A DNA stretch of 64,000 nt, taken from positions 62,001-126,000 of the forward strand of contig JAPFCR010000035.1 of NCBI GenBank assembly GCA_026169375.1, written 5' to 3'. The DNA is from Sporosarcina sp. (lineage in GTDB: Bacteria; Bacillota; Bacilli; Bacillales_A; Planococcaceae). The notes below the pieces were generated by a model that worked only from the letters and a program-made list of their open reading frames with translations, ran no database searches and was not told where the DNA came from. A program made the translations under genes and the position numbers. Positions 28,055 through 36,823 of this stretch are shown one piece after another. Position 1 is the stretch's first letter; each line of letters begins with the position of its first letter.

Positions 28055-28600
28055 TTACTTTTTTAATTCATATTTTGCATACAGGATTGCAAAGGCTGTT
28101 TTCGCATCGTAAATTTCACCCTTTGCAATCATTTCTTCTGCTTCTTCAATTGTAATTTCAAATTGCTCAATAAACTCATCTTCATCCCCATCCGCTGGGT
28201 TTTCAATTGCATATAACTCTTTCGCTACATACAAATGAATAATTTCATCTGCAAAACCAGGTGATGTTGCAAAAGATTGAATATAGGAAACTTCCTTTGC
28301 GCCGTAGCCAGTTTCTTCTTCAAGTTCTCGAATTGCAGTCACTTTCGGGTCTTCATTTGGTTCAATACGGCCTGCTGGAATTTCAATGATCGTTCTTTCT
28401 AATGCTTTTCGGTACTGCTTTACAACGATTATTTTTCCGTCATTTGTAATTGGGAGTAAAGCAACTGCTCCCGGATGCTTGACAATTTCACGTTTCGATT
28501 CATTGCCGTCAGGTAGTAATACATCATCCACTTGTAAGGAAATAATTTTTCCGTCATAGATTGGCTTCGATTGAATAGTTTTTTCTTCATAATTTTTCAT
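28055..28600 (-). CDS. nudF: ADP-ribose pyrophosphatase NudF
   Basis: A 181-residue Nudix hydrolase; the Nudix box begins GRIEPNEDPKVTAIRELEEE and continues TG-YG. The flanking elements (EIVKHPGAVALLPI upstream, SPGFADEIIHLYVA downstream) are typical of ADP-ribose pyrophosphatases of the NudF/YqiE type. It hydrolyses ADP-ribose to AMP and ribose 5-phosphate. It is divergent from yqkF. Confidence 0.93.
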   Translation of the reverse strand: MKNYEEKTIQSKPIYDGKIISLQVDDVLLPDGNESKREIVKHPGAVALLPITNDGKIIVVKQYRKALERTIIEIPAGRIEPNEDPKVTAIRELEEETGYGAKEVSYIQSFATSPGFADEIIHLYVAKELYAIENPADGDEDEFIEQFEITIEEAEEMIAKGEIYDAKTAFAILYAKYELKK

Positions 28601-28688
28601 CGTTCAACGTCCCCTTTAAAATCATTGTCAGTAGCATTTCTTATCTTCTCATTGTACCATGAAATGAAAAGAAGGAGTGTGTACGCCG

Positions 28689-29594
28689 ATGAAGAAAAGA
28701 GAACTCGGGAAAAGTGGCATTTTCGTTTCTGAACTTGGATTTGGTGCAATGTCTTTACCGCTTGATTTGCGTGTTGCCAACAATATTTTCGACGCAGCAC
28801 TTCACGCAGGGATAAACTTTTTCGATACTGCCGATTTATATAACCACGGGGAAAATGAAAAAATGATCGCTTCTTTACTAAAAGGCAGAAGAAATGACAT
28901 TGTACTCGCCACAAAAGTTGGCAATGAATTCCATCCAGATGAAAATGGTTGGACTTGGAATCCGTCTAAAAAACATATCATGGATGCCGTTAAAAAAAGC
29001 CTTCAAAGACTTGGAACTGATTATATCGATTTGTACCAATTACACGGAGGTACGATGGAAGATGAGATAGATGAAACAATTGATGCGTTTGAAAGTTTAA
29101 AAAAGGAAGGACTTATTTTAGAATATGGAATTTCTTCTATACGTCCAACCGTAATCAACCGCTTCCTTGAAAAGAGTAACGCAACTTCTGTCATGATGCA
29201 GTATAGTATCCTTGACCGACGACCCGAAGAATGGTTTTCCATGATCGAACGTGACGGGGCATCTGTCATAACACGTGGAACACTCGCAAAAGGATTGCTA
29301 ACAGGGGAAGGAACAAACGAAGAAAAAGTAAGAAAAGGAGTTGGATTGTACGAACAAAAACAGTTACTTAACACGATTGACTGGTTACAAACACAAACAA
29401 ACGACATTCATGCAGCTGCGATTCAATATATATTAAGCGAAAGGAACGTAGCAACAGCACTCGTCGGGGCTAGTTCCACCCAGCAATTAATCGACTCCGT
29501 AAGTGCTTATCAAAAGGGGTGTTCATACGAAACGATTGAAAAAATTCGGGACCAAACAATGAAACATCAATATAAAGAACACCGACTCAACTAA
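28689..29594 (+). CDS. yqkF: YqkF-like aldo/keto reductase
   Basis: A 301-residue NADPH-dependent aldo/keto reductase barrel. Visible: substrate-pocket Asp/Tyr in FFDTADLYNHGENE, catalytic Lys in VLATKVGNEF, His in DLYQLHGGTMEDE, and the C-terminal NADPH motif region ALVGASSTQQL. I chose the ATG at 28689 (AAGGAG upstream); a GTG four codons earlier is a weaker option. YqkF lies beside nudF in B. subtilis. The physiological substrate is unknown. Confidence 0.88.
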   Translation: MKKRELGKSGIFVSELGFGAMSLPLDLRVANNIFDAALHAGINFFDTADLYNHGENEKMIASLLKGRRNDIVLATKVGNEFHPDENGWTWNPSKKHIMDAVKKSLQRLGTDYIDLYQLHGGTMEDEIDETIDAFESLKKEGLILEYGISSIRPTVINRFLEKSNATSVMMQYSILDRRPEEWFSMIERDGASVITRGTLAKGLLTGEGTNEEKVRKGVGLYEQKQLLNTIDWLQTQTNDIHAAAIQYILSERNVATALVGASSTQQLIDSVSAYQKGCSYETIEKIRDQTMKHQYKEHRLN

Positions 29595-29607
29595 GTCGGT
29601 GTTCTTT
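29574..29607. terminator. Bidirectional terminator between yqkF and the lipoprotein gene
   Basis: AAAGAACACCGACT / AGTCGGTGTTCTTT, six-base loop, within the last codons of yqkF; A and T flanks allow termination in both directions. Confidence 0.85.
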
Positions 29608-29614
29608 ATCGTTC

Positions 29615-30232
29615 TTAACGTGCATCTGGGAAAACATTTCGAACGGCTTCGCCAAATTCTTCAAAAAACCCTTCAATTGGTTCGCCTTCCTGAATTCGTG
29701 TCCCGTATCCTTTCATACGTTCAACAAAATCAGGGTTTAATGAAACATACACATTTTCGACATCCGTTTTTACTTCTCTTACTTTGTCTGAGATCTTATC
29801 TTCCAACTCTTTCGGCAATTCATCCTCACGATTTGTATCGTCCGTATCTCGCTGGTCGTTATCGTTTTTATGATCATTATCCATCACAACCGCAACATAC
29901 GCATTTCGATTTGAAAGAATGACCGTTGCATAATCAACTTCGTCTAATTCAGCAACTTCGTCAGCCGCATCTTCCGCAAGATCGAGTCTTGATTCGCCGT
30001 TATGGTCAATGCCGTTATCCACTGCATCATTATTGGCATTGTTTTGATCCCCGTTTTGATTTCCGTCCTGATCCCGATCTCGGTCCCTTTCGGTTTCAGT
30101 CGTATTCACACCATCATTTTCTGTCGCACGATTATCATCGGCGTCATTTTTGGTTGTATCCTTATTCGTCCCACAAGCAGCAAGCACGACAACGACAAGT
30201 GCAGACATGAGAAGCATCGTAATTTTCTTCAT
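29615..30232 (-). CDS. YhcN/YlaJ-family spore lipoprotein
   Basis: A 205-residue lipoprotein: signal peptide with lipobox VLAAC (Cys20), a long Asn/Asp/Arg-rich disordered linker (about 22-80), then the YhcN/YlaJ domain (ESRLDLAEDAADEVAELDEV, SNRNAYVAV, later EDKISDKVREV and VYVSLNPDFVERM). Members of the family are found in spore membranes and coats and affect germination. AGGGAGG precedes the ATG. Confidence 0.88.
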   Translation of the reverse strand: MKKITMLLMSALVVVVLAACGTNKDTTKNDADDNRATENDGVNTTETERDRDRDQDGNQNGDQNNANNDAVDNGIDHNGESRLDLAEDAADEVAELDEVDYATVILSNRNAYVAVVMDNDHKNDNDQRDTDDTNREDELPKELEDKISDKVREVKTDVENVYVSLNPDFVERMKGYGTRIQEGEPIEGFFEEFGEAVRNVFPDAR

Positions 30233-30298
30233 TTTATTCCTCCCTTATGAATGTCATTTATAGCATGACCCTAAAGAAGGTTTTTATGTACTCATTTT

Positions 30299-31450
30299 TT
30301 AAATGGAAATGAAACCGCCGAACAATGAAATTAACACAAAGCTAACGACACTTACTGAAAACGCCGCCACAAGACCAATTAAAAATGGTTTAAAACCTAA
30401 TCCTTTAAACATTTTTAAATCAGTCGATAAACCAACACTTGCCATTGCAGCACCGAGTAAATACGTTGAACCGAATGAACTAACTTGCGTATAAAACGAT
30501 TCCCAATGACTCGCGCTGAAAAGACCAAATGCCATATTGTTTTTTAGCATCATCATATCGCCCACCGTTCTTAATAAAGCAAAGAGTAAAAAACCAACGA
30601 CAAAGAGTGGAATTAACTTATACCACTTTGGAATCGATTTCTCTGCTTCTCCATTATCATCTGATTGATTTTTAAAAAATAAATAAGAAATAAAAGGAAT
30701 AACAGCAATAATAAATAAATTCCGTGTTAACTTAGTTACCGTTGCGACATCGACCACTTTTTCAATATTGTACATTTGATCATAAATAAGCGCTGCACCT
30801 GTGACTTGCGCTGTATCATGAATCGCTGTTCCCAAAAATAAGCCAGCTTTTACTGGATCTTCCGCAAAAAAGAAATTGGCAATATAAGGGTAAAATAACA
30901 TGCTAATTAAACCAAATATCGTAATATTTGCCACCGCATAAGAAATCTCATCGTCTTTTGCTTTCACGACGGGCGCTGTTGCCATAATCGCTGTTACACC
31001 ACAAATCCCCGTCCCGCAAGCAATTAACGTACCCAAGCGCTTCGATTGGTTCATCTTTTTTGTGAAATATAATGTCACCGCTAAGCCAACGCCAATACAA
31101 CTGACAATGAGTGGAAGTCCCCATGCCCCTAACTTTAATGCTTCCGCTAAACTTAACCTTAAACCGAGTAAAATAATCCCAGCCCTTAATAAGTATTTCA
31201 ACGAAAACTGTACTCCACTTTTAAAAGAATCAGCTAAACCTACTGTATTCCGAATGACAATCCCAATTAAAATGGCGACAAAAATACCTGAAATCGGACT
31301 TGCGCTTCCTGCGGGCAAAACATGCATTGAAATGAGAAATAAACCAAGATAATCTGCAATATAAATTCCGATAAAAATAATCGCAACAGCAAGCATAATG
31401 CCCGGCAAATAAGCAATTATCTCTCGCTGAGTTGCTTTACGCTCTGCCAA
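30299..31450 (-). CDS. YeiH/UPF0324-family putative sulfate/anion exporter
   Basis: A 383-residue polytopic membrane protein with about ten hydrophobic segments and the family motifs SGIFVAILIGIVIRN, LIACGTGICGVTAI and GTAIHDTAQVTGAALIY. The family includes YeiH and TauZ-like proteins linked to sulfonate or sulfate handling, but the substrate here is not proven. I chose the TTG at 31448-31450, with AAGGGG five to seven bases upstream, over the longer ATG start. Confidence 0.82.
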   Translation of the reverse strand: MAERKATQREIIAYLPGIMLAVAIIFIGIYIADYLGLFLISMHVLPAGSASPISGIFVAILIGIVIRNTVGLADSFKSGVQFSLKYLLRAGIILLGLRLSLAEALKLGAWGLPLIVSCIGVGLAVTLYFTKKMNQSKRLGTLIACGTGICGVTAIMATAPVVKAKDDEISYAVANITIFGLISMLFYPYIANFFFAEDPVKAGLFLGTAIHDTAQVTGAALIYDQMYNIEKVVDVATVTKLTRNLFIIAVIPFISYLFFKNQSDDNGEAEKSIPKWYKLIPLFVVGFLLFALLRTVGDMMMLKNNMAFGLFSASHWESFYTQVSSFGSTYLLGAAMASVGLSTDLKMFKGLGFKPFLIGLVAAFSVSVVSFVLISLFGGFISI

Positions 31451-31488
31451 ACAATCCCCTTCTTTCCGATATAATTTAATGAAATGAA

Positions 31489-31529
31489 AAAGTAGAAGAA
31501 GCATCTAGCTTTTCGCTCTTCTACTTTTA
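31489..31529 (-). terminator. Terminator after ilvE
   Basis: On the minus strand AAAAGTAGAAGA, loop, TTCTTCTACTTTTT; placed between ilvE and the YeiH-type gene. Confidence 0.85.
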
Positions 31530-31542
31530 CAGTATACCTTAT

Positions 31543-32616
31543 TTAGTCAAGCTCAATTACCCAGTTAAAAGGATCTTCGACTTCTCCTGTTTGAATCCCT
31601 GTGAGTGTAGCATATAATTTTTCCGACAATTCACCAGTTTTTCCTTCATTGACAACAAACTTTGTATCTTGCCAATTAAACTCGCCAATTGGTGAAATGA
31701 CTGCGGCAGTTCCTGTACCGAATGCTTCTTCTAATGCGCCCGATGCATGAGCTTCTTTAATCTCTTCCATCGAAATTTGACGTTCGACAACCGGAACATC
31801 CCAATGTTTAAGCATCTCAATAATCGATTTTCTCGTAATGCCTTCTAAAATACTGCCATTTAATGCAGGTGTGACAACTTCACCATTAATTTTGAAAAAG
31901 ACGTTCATACTCCCTACTTCTTCTATGTATTTCTTTTCTACACCGTCTAACCAAAGGACTTGTGAATAGCCTTTTTCCGTTGCGATTTCTTGTGCTTTTA
32001 AACTTGCTGCGTAGTTTCCAGCTGTTTTTGCTGTTCCTGTTCCACCCGCAACTGCACGCACATATTCATTTTCAACTAAAATTTTGACCGGTTGAATGCC
32101 TTCTTTATAATAAGAACCAACTGGCGATAAAATGATCATAAAACGATATTTCGTTGAAGGCGCAACCCCTAAATACGGCTCTGTCGCAATAACAAATGGA
32201 CGAATATAAAGTGAAGTTCCTGCCGCTTTAGGAATCCATTCTTTATCAATCGTAAGCAATTGCTTTAATCCTTCTAACGCCATTTCTTCATCAATTTGCG
32301 GCATACAAAGACGCTCGCTTGATTGATTTAGGCGCTTCATATTCTGTTCAGGGCGGAACAAACGAATCTTCCCGTCTTTTGATAAATAAGCTTTCAGTCC
32401 TTCAAAAACCGTTTGCCCGTAGTGAAAAATGATCGCAGCTGGATCTACTTTAAATGGCTCATAAGGCATAATTCGGTGGTCCGTCCACCCTGTTTCTGTT
32501 GAATAGTCTGCAATAAACATATGATCTGTGAAAACCGTTCCAAACTGTAGCTCTTCATCAAGCGGCTTGTCTTTTTTTGTTGTACTTTCTGTAATTTCAA
32601 TTGATTTTACTGTCAT
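31543..32616 (-). CDS. ilvE: Branched-chain amino acid aminotransferase
   Basis: A 357-residue fold-IV PLP enzyme. The PLP lysine is Lys207 in GNYAASLKAQE; IIFHYGQTVFEGLKAY and the GSILEGITRKSII element are typical of the large bacterial BCAT group (YwaA/YbgE type). It interconverts Leu/Ile/Val with their 2-oxo acids. AGGGG precedes the ATG at some distance. It has its own promoter and terminator. Confidence 0.94.
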   Translation of the reverse strand: MTVKSIEITESTTKKDKPLDEELQFGTVFTDHMFIADYSTETGWTDHRIMPYEPFKVDPAAIIFHYGQTVFEGLKAYLSKDGKIRLFRPEQNMKRLNQSSERLCMPQIDEEMALEGLKQLLTIDKEWIPKAAGTSLYIRPFVIATEPYLGVAPSTKYRFMIILSPVGSYYKEGIQPVKILVENEYVRAVAGGTGTAKTAGNYAASLKAQEIATEKGYSQVLWLDGVEKKYIEEVGSMNVFFKINGEVVTPALNGSILEGITRKSIIEMLKHWDVPVVERQISMEEIKEAHASGALEEAFGTGTAAVISPIGEFNWQDTKFVVNEGKTGELSEKLYATLTGIQTGEVEDPFNWVIELD

Positions 32617-32697
32617 CGTACCTACATCCCCTTACATCTATTTTCTATTTCTTCTAAAATCAAAAACACTTTTTCAAGGCAGATGATTTTAATTATT

Positions 32698-32727
32698 AGT
32701 ATACTACAAAATAATCTGAAATAACAA
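32698..32727 (-). promoter_or_regulatory. ilvE promoter with a CodY-like box
   Basis: On the minus strand TTGTTA (32722-32727), 18-bp spacer, TATACT (32698-32703). Between them, at 32710-32724, lies AATAATCTGAAATAA, matching 10 of 15 positions of the CodY consensus AATTTTCWGAAAATT. CodY repression of branched-chain aminotransferase genes is known in B. subtilis; the site here is inference. Confidence 0.45.
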
Positions 32728-32763
32728 TACCATTCGAACAATCTTACATTTCAAAGCAAAGAT

Positions 32764-32793
32764 TAAAAAAGTGAGCACGTGATGTACTCACTC
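32764..32793 (-). terminator. Terminator after the 47-residue gene
   Basis: On the minus strand AGTGAG, 11-base loop, CTCACT then TTTTTT. Confidence 0.65.
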
Positions 32794-32841
32794 TCCTTAA
32801 ATCACTCTTCTGACAATATCTTTTTTTACAATAAAAACTGA

Positions 32842-32985
32842 TTATTTCACGGAATCATCTGCATTTCTTTTATGATTTTTTGCTTTTTTATTTTCACCCA
32901 TTACTTTTAAATCATCGACACTTCGATCGTATCCGTATCCATATTCTTCTCGGTCTTTTTCACTCGTCCTTTTCTTCTTACTCAT
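32842..32985 (-). CDS. 47-residue basic protein, unknown
   Basis: A small, highly charged protein (MSKKKRTSEKDREEYGYGYD at the N-terminus) without hydrophobic segments. A strong AGGAGG lies eight to nine bases before the ATG at 32983-32985, and a terminator follows, so it appears to be a real single gene. Composition and size are reminiscent of small spore or nucleic-acid-associated proteins, but I do not recognise a family. Confidence 0.6.
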   Translation of the reverse strand: MSKKKRTSEKDREEYGYGYDRSVDDLKVMGENKKAKNHKRNADDSVK

Positions 32986-33111
32986 TTTCAAACACCTCCT
33001 GGTTGTAATTTGCACTGTTTCCTTCTCGTTATACAAAATTTCATTTCAGTTTACGAATGCTTTATACTTTCGTACACTGTATGTAATGACATGAATGGGA
33101 GATGATGATGA

Positions 33112-33666
33112 ATGACTTTAGAAAAGTGGTTTCAAAAAGGGTTAACAAGCGAACAATATATGAAAACATTAGCTAAACATAAAGATGGTTTCCATCATAT
33201 TTACAACAACTTCACAATTCCAAACGATGAACAATTTCTTGAAAACTTAAAAGAAAAGCAAGTGCGAGCAGTGATTCTCGCTGAACCTTGGTGCGGGCAT
33301 TGTATGTTAGACATTCCAATTTTACTTCGTATCGCAGAAAAAACAACCATGCCAGTAAGATTTTTATTACGAGATGAAAACTTAAAATTAATGGATCAAT
33401 ACTTAACCAATGGCAAGTCAAGAACAATTCCAATCATGATTTTCATCGATGAAAATGGCCAAGAAATTGCAAAATGGGGGCCAATTGCTGATCATGTTAA
33501 GCAATTTGTTGATCAACATAAAAAAGATTTACCTGAAAAAGACGCAACTGATTATGAAGAGAAATTTAAAGCATTGATTAAAATAACAGGGAAAGAATTC
33601 CGTGAAAATGAAGACATTTGGAAGGGCGTTTATGAAAGCATAAAAGAAGAATTACAAACGATTTAA
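33112..33666 (+). CDS. Thioredoxin-family protein
   Basis: A 184-residue soluble thioredoxin-fold protein with an active-site-like CxxC in LAEPWCGHCMLDIP (about residues 61-64) and the cis-Pro region SRTIPIMIFIDENGQE. The long N-terminal helical extension (to residue 45) and C-terminal helices distinguish it from classical TrxA. It probably reduces disulfides in the cytoplasm; partners are unknown. It has its own terminator and no operon partner. Confidence 0.8.
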   Translation: MTLEKWFQKGLTSEQYMKTLAKHKDGFHHIYNNFTIPNDEQFLENLKEKQVRAVILAEPWCGHCMLDIPILLRIAEKTTMPVRFLLRDENLKLMDQYLTNGKSRTIPIMIFIDENGQEIAKWGPIADHVKQFVDQHKKDLPEKDATDYEEKFKALIKITGKEFRENEDIWKGVYESIKEELQTI

Positions 33667-33672
33667 TTGCGT

Positions 33673-33725
33673 AAAAAAGAGTATCGAAATTTTCATGAAG
33701 ATGCATGAATTTCCGATACTCTTTT
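33673..33725. terminator. Bidirectional terminator
   Basis: AAAAGAGTATCG / CGATACTCTTTT with an AT-rich interior, between two convergent genes (thioredoxin-like and FAD oxidoreductase). Confidence 0.85.
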
Positions 33726-33727
33726 CT

Positions 33728-34840
33728 TTATTCCCCAACGATTTGTTCAATTGTATAGGGTGATAAGTCAATCTTTACTTCTTCACCAAGCGCTAACTTC
33801 GCAAGTTGTTCACCTAAATACGGGCCAACGGTTAATCCTGATGAGCCTAAACCATTTGCCAGGAGTAATCCCGTCGTCTCCGGAACTTCTCCAATGACTG
33901 GCATAAAATTCGGAGTAAAGGGTCTAAATCCGACACGTGCTTCTTTAAACGTTGCTTCTTTCAAGCGAGGTGCGATGGCTAATGCTTTATCGAAAATTTC
34001 ATGCAAGCCACCTACCGTCACATTTAAATCGTCTTTATGATCTTCATAAGTGGCGCCGACAACAATTTCACCTTGGTCGAATGCAAGCATATACTGATTA
34101 TTTGGCGGCATTACAACAGGCCAATTCGATGTATCTTCCTCTACTTGTAAATGCGCAATTTGTGCTTTTTGACCGCCAATTTGTAATTGAATGCCGAGTG
34201 GTTCGACAAGATTTGCTGCCCATGCTCCTGCTGCAACGATGACTGTATCAGCCTTAATTTTTTCTTCTCCGACTTTGACACCTGTTACAGCTCTTCCTTC
34301 AGCGAGTAAAGAAGCTGAGTCTTCAATAAACGTGGCACCGTGCTTTTTCGCTCCGCTGATTAACGCATCACGAAGCGCCCGCCCGTCTACACGCGCGGCA
34401 CCAGATACGTGAACAGAACGAAACTTTTCATCAAGGAGTGGAACTTGCCCGTTTGTTTCCTCTTCATCTAATTGACGGATTGTCCCGATTTCACTTGCAT
34501 CCACTCGTCTTTTCGTTGCACGTTCTTCCATTCCATCTAACTTTTTAGCTTCTGTATGTAAACTAATCGCGCCTACTTTTTTGTACCCAGTTTCATGTTC
34601 GCCGTCTTCTTCCAACATTTTAATGAGCGATTCGTAGGAAGCTGCTCCGTTTTTGGCTAATGTATACCACGCTTGATTTCTACGTTGAGATAGCCACGGA
34701 CATATAATGCCTGCGGCTGCTTCTGTCGCCTGTCCTTCATCTTTTCGGTCTACAACTGTCACCGATGCACCCTTTTTAGCTAAATGGTACGCAGTGGATG
34801 CGCCGAGTATCCCAGCCCCAACGACAATCACTTTCTTCAT
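33728..34840 (-). CDS. FAD-dependent D-amino acid/glycine oxidase-family oxidoreductase
   Basis: A 370-residue DAO-superfamily protein. The FAD Rossmann motif is VVGAGILGASTAYHLAKKGA at the N-terminus, followed by EAAAGIICPWLSQRRNQAWY; the C-terminal LLANGLGSSGLTVGPYLGEQ closes the FAD-binding fold. Likely substrates are D-amino acids or N-alkyl glycines, but none can be assigned from sequence. It starts 18 bp after the kinase gene 34859-35686, so the two may be co-transcribed. Confidence 0.85.
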   Translation of the reverse strand: MKKVIVVGAGILGASTAYHLAKKGASVTVVDRKDEGQATEAAAGIICPWLSQRRNQAWYTLAKNGAASYESLIKMLEEDGEHETGYKKVGAISLHTEAKKLDGMEERATKRRVDASEIGTIRQLDEEETNGQVPLLDEKFRSVHVSGAARVDGRALRDALISGAKKHGATFIEDSASLLAEGRAVTGVKVGEEKIKADTVIVAAGAWAANLVEPLGIQLQIGGQKAQIAHLQVEEDTSNWPVVMPPNNQYMLAFDQGEIVVGATYEDHKDDLNVTVGGLHEIFDKALAIAPRLKEATFKEARVGFRPFTPNFMPVIGEVPETTGLLLANGLGSSGLTVGPYLGEQLAKLALGEEVKIDLSPYTIEQIVGE

Positions 34841-34858
34841 ATTTCATCACCTATATCC

Positions 34859-35686
34859 TTACACTTCTTCAATCCATACTTTACATTCCGTTTCGTCAAA
34901 CTTTCGATAAGCCGCATGATACGTGGGCCCAACGCCTTGAATAAAACCAAACGCATGACGAATTGCAGCGGTAATAAATTTCTTTGCAAACTCAACCGCT
35001 TCTGGAACAGTATCTCCTTTTGCAAGTCTTGCCGCAATCGCTGCGGAATATGTACATCCTGCACCATTCGTATGAATCGTATCAATACGCGGAGCTTCTA
35101 ACATATAAAATTTCTCTCCGTCGTAAAGTACGTCTACCGCTGGACCATCTAACCTGCCCCCTTTAACAAGAATATATTTCGGGCCTAACTTATGTAAATC
35201 TTTCGCGGCTTGTTTCAATTCTTCAACTGTCGTTAATTCTTCAATGCCGAGTAACTGTGCTGCTTCTGGCATATTTGGTGTAATAATCGTTGCAAGTGGA
35301 AGTAGCTTCTTCTTCATACATTCAATCGCATCTTCTTTTAATAAAACAGAGCCCACTTTTCCAATCATCACTGGATCGACAACAACTTTTTCAACCCCAG
35401 ATTCTTTAATCCATTCAGCTGTTTTCGTAATAATTTCCGCTGTAAATAACATTCCTGTTTTAATCACATCTGCACCAATATCACGTAAAGCTGTATGTAC
35501 TTGTGCTTCAATCGCATCAATAGGTTGTGGAAAAACACCTTCTCCTGTTCTTGGATTACGCGCGACAATTGCTGTAATCGCCGTTGTTCCAAACACACCT
35601 AACTCTTGAAATGTTTTTAAATCAGCTTGAATCCCAGCCCCGCCCCTTGCAGCAGAACCAGCAATCGATAAAGCACGATACATCAT
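34859..35686 (-). CDS. pdxK: Pyridoxine/hydroxymethylpyrimidine kinase (PdxK/ThiD family)
   Basis: A 275-residue ribokinase-fold kinase closely resembling B. subtilis PdxK (ThiD-like). GGAGIQADLKTFQE is at the N-terminus and the anion-hole/catalytic motif is TNGAGCTYSAAI. It should phosphorylate vitamin B6 vitamers and/or HMP. Unusual: the usual GSDxSGG is GSAARGG, so an Asp/Ser pair near the substrate pocket is replaced. The start ATG (35684-35686) lies eight bases after GGGGG. Confidence 0.85.
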   Translation of the reverse strand: MMYRALSIAGSAARGGAGIQADLKTFQELGVFGTTAITAIVARNPRTGEGVFPQPIDAIEAQVHTALRDIGADVIKTGMLFTAEIITKTAEWIKESGVEKVVVDPVMIGKVGSVLLKEDAIECMKKKLLPLATIITPNMPEAAQLLGIEELTTVEELKQAAKDLHKLGPKYILVKGGRLDGPAVDVLYDGEKFYMLEAPRIDTIHTNGAGCTYSAAIAARLAKGDTVPEAVEFAKKFITAAIRHAFGFIQGVGPTYHAAYRKFDETECKVWIEEV

Positions 35687-35767
35687 GTATAACGCCCCCA
35701 TTTTTTATTGAACTGTAACAAAAACAATACTAACTTTCATTATAAACGAACCTGACAAAATTAAAAC

Positions 35768-35806
35768 AAAAAATCCAAATGACCATGATGAATCACTTGG
35801 ATTTTT
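35768..35806 (-). terminator. Terminator after the YtpP-like thioredoxin gene
   Basis: On the minus strand AAATCCAAGTGA, loop, TCATTTGGATTT with one G-U pair, then T-rich sequence. Confidence 0.75.
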
Positions 35807-35816
35807 GCTTGTATCT

Positions 35817-36134
35817 TTAGTCTGCTAGGCCGTTTAAGAAATCTTCAATTTCATTTTGTGTCTTCCGGTCTTTACTAACAAAACGTCCAACCTCTTTCCC
35901 AGAATGAAACGCAATAAAACTTGGAATTCCGAAAATATCCATTTCGCTACATAGGTCGATAAATTCATCACGATCAACAGAAATGAATGTATACTCCGGA
36001 TAATCGACTTCAATACGCGGTAAAATCGGCTCGATCACTGTGCAATCTGGACACCAGTCTGCTGTAAACATAAAAACCGTTCTTTCTTCACTTTTTAGCT
36101 GTTCAAATTGTTCTATTGATTGTAATTTCTCCAC
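35817..36134 (-). CDS. ytpP: YtpP-like thioredoxin
   Basis: A protein of about 105 residues with thioredoxin fold and active site FTADWCPDCTVIEP (CPDC), then FGIPSFIAFHSGKE with the cis-proline. YtpP-type thioredoxins act in thiol homeostasis and have been linked to de-bacillithiolation. I favour the GTG at 36132-36134, 11 bases after AGGGAG; a GTG at 36144-36146 abuts the ribosome site and is less likely. Confidence 0.82.
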   Translation of the reverse strand: MEKLQSIEQFEQLKSEERTVFMFTADWCPDCTVIEPILPRIEVDYPEYTFISVDRDEFIDLCSEMDIFGIPSFIAFHSGKEVGRFVSKDRKTQNEIEDFLNGLAD

Positions 36135-36224
36135 TCGCTTCAACACTCCCTAAAGTTCCTATACTTATTATGTTCTAGGTATCTTTCATTATTTAAGTAG
36201 GTTTCACTTTCCAACCTATATTCA

Positions 36225-36686
36225 TTATTCTAATGCATTTAAAGCAAATATTGTACCCGCATGTGTACCTTCATGCCAAGATAAAAATTGAACCATTCCA
36301 TCCATTGAACGAATCGTCATAATATCATCACCTATTACAAGTGGTTCATTTGCATCTTGAGTCATTTTATCTTCAATAAACGGGATAACCCAATCCAATT
36401 GTTCACGTAATGCCGTTAAGATTTCTTCGCCAGTCGGCATATTTTCTGGCCATTTCTTCGGATCTGTCCCATCATCAAATAATTCAATCCACTCTGGGTT
36501 TCTAACCTCATAAGACGGAATACTTTTTTGGAGGAAAGTTTCTACAATGACAAAAATATGCCCAGCATGCCATAAAATATTATTGTTAAATCCTGCTGGT
36601 TGAAAAGTCCACTTTGAATCTTTCACTCTTTTCACACGACTAATTGTATGCATACGTGCTAAACGTAATTGTTCGATTGTTTCGAT
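36225..36686 (-). CDS. DinB-superfamily protein, probable non-AUG start
   Basis: A four-helix-bundle DinB-like protein with metal-binding histidines visible in NNNILWHAGHIFVI and FLSWHEGTHAGTI. The first ATG (36651-36653) lies without a ribosome site inside what looks like helix 1. Upstream in frame the sequence ETIEQLRLAR continues the helix to an ATC (36684-36686), preceded by GAGGAGAGG at ideal spacing. I therefore place the start at this ATC (about 153 residues); an ATT two codons earlier is the other option. Function unknown; DinB-fold proteins include thiol-dependent enzymes and many stress proteins. Confidence 0.72.
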   Translation of the reverse strand: METIEQLRLARMHTISRVKRVKDSKWTFQPAGFNNNILWHAGHIFVIVETFLQKSIPSYEVRNPEWIELFDDGTDPKKWPENMPTGEEILTALREQLDWVIPFIEDKMTQDANEPLVIGDDIMTIRSMDGMVQFLSWHEGTHAGTIFALNALE

Positions 36687-36823
36687 TGAAATCCTCTCCT
36701 CTAACTATATATTTATTACTACTGTATATGATTTCCGCTCATTTTTGAAATTAACGGACTTGAACAAAGCGGTTTCTCTCCCGTATGATACACTTAATAT
36801 CTATTGATTTGGAGCTGAGCCAT

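Noticed and set aside
30000-30170. Repeat-like Asp/Asn/Arg codons in the lipoprotein gene
   Set aside because: A disordered linker typical of YhcN-type lipoproteins, not a mobile or regulatory repeat.
32617-32841. T-box leader for ilvE
   Set aside because: No T-box conserved sequence or specifier stem; only an ordinary promoter is visible.
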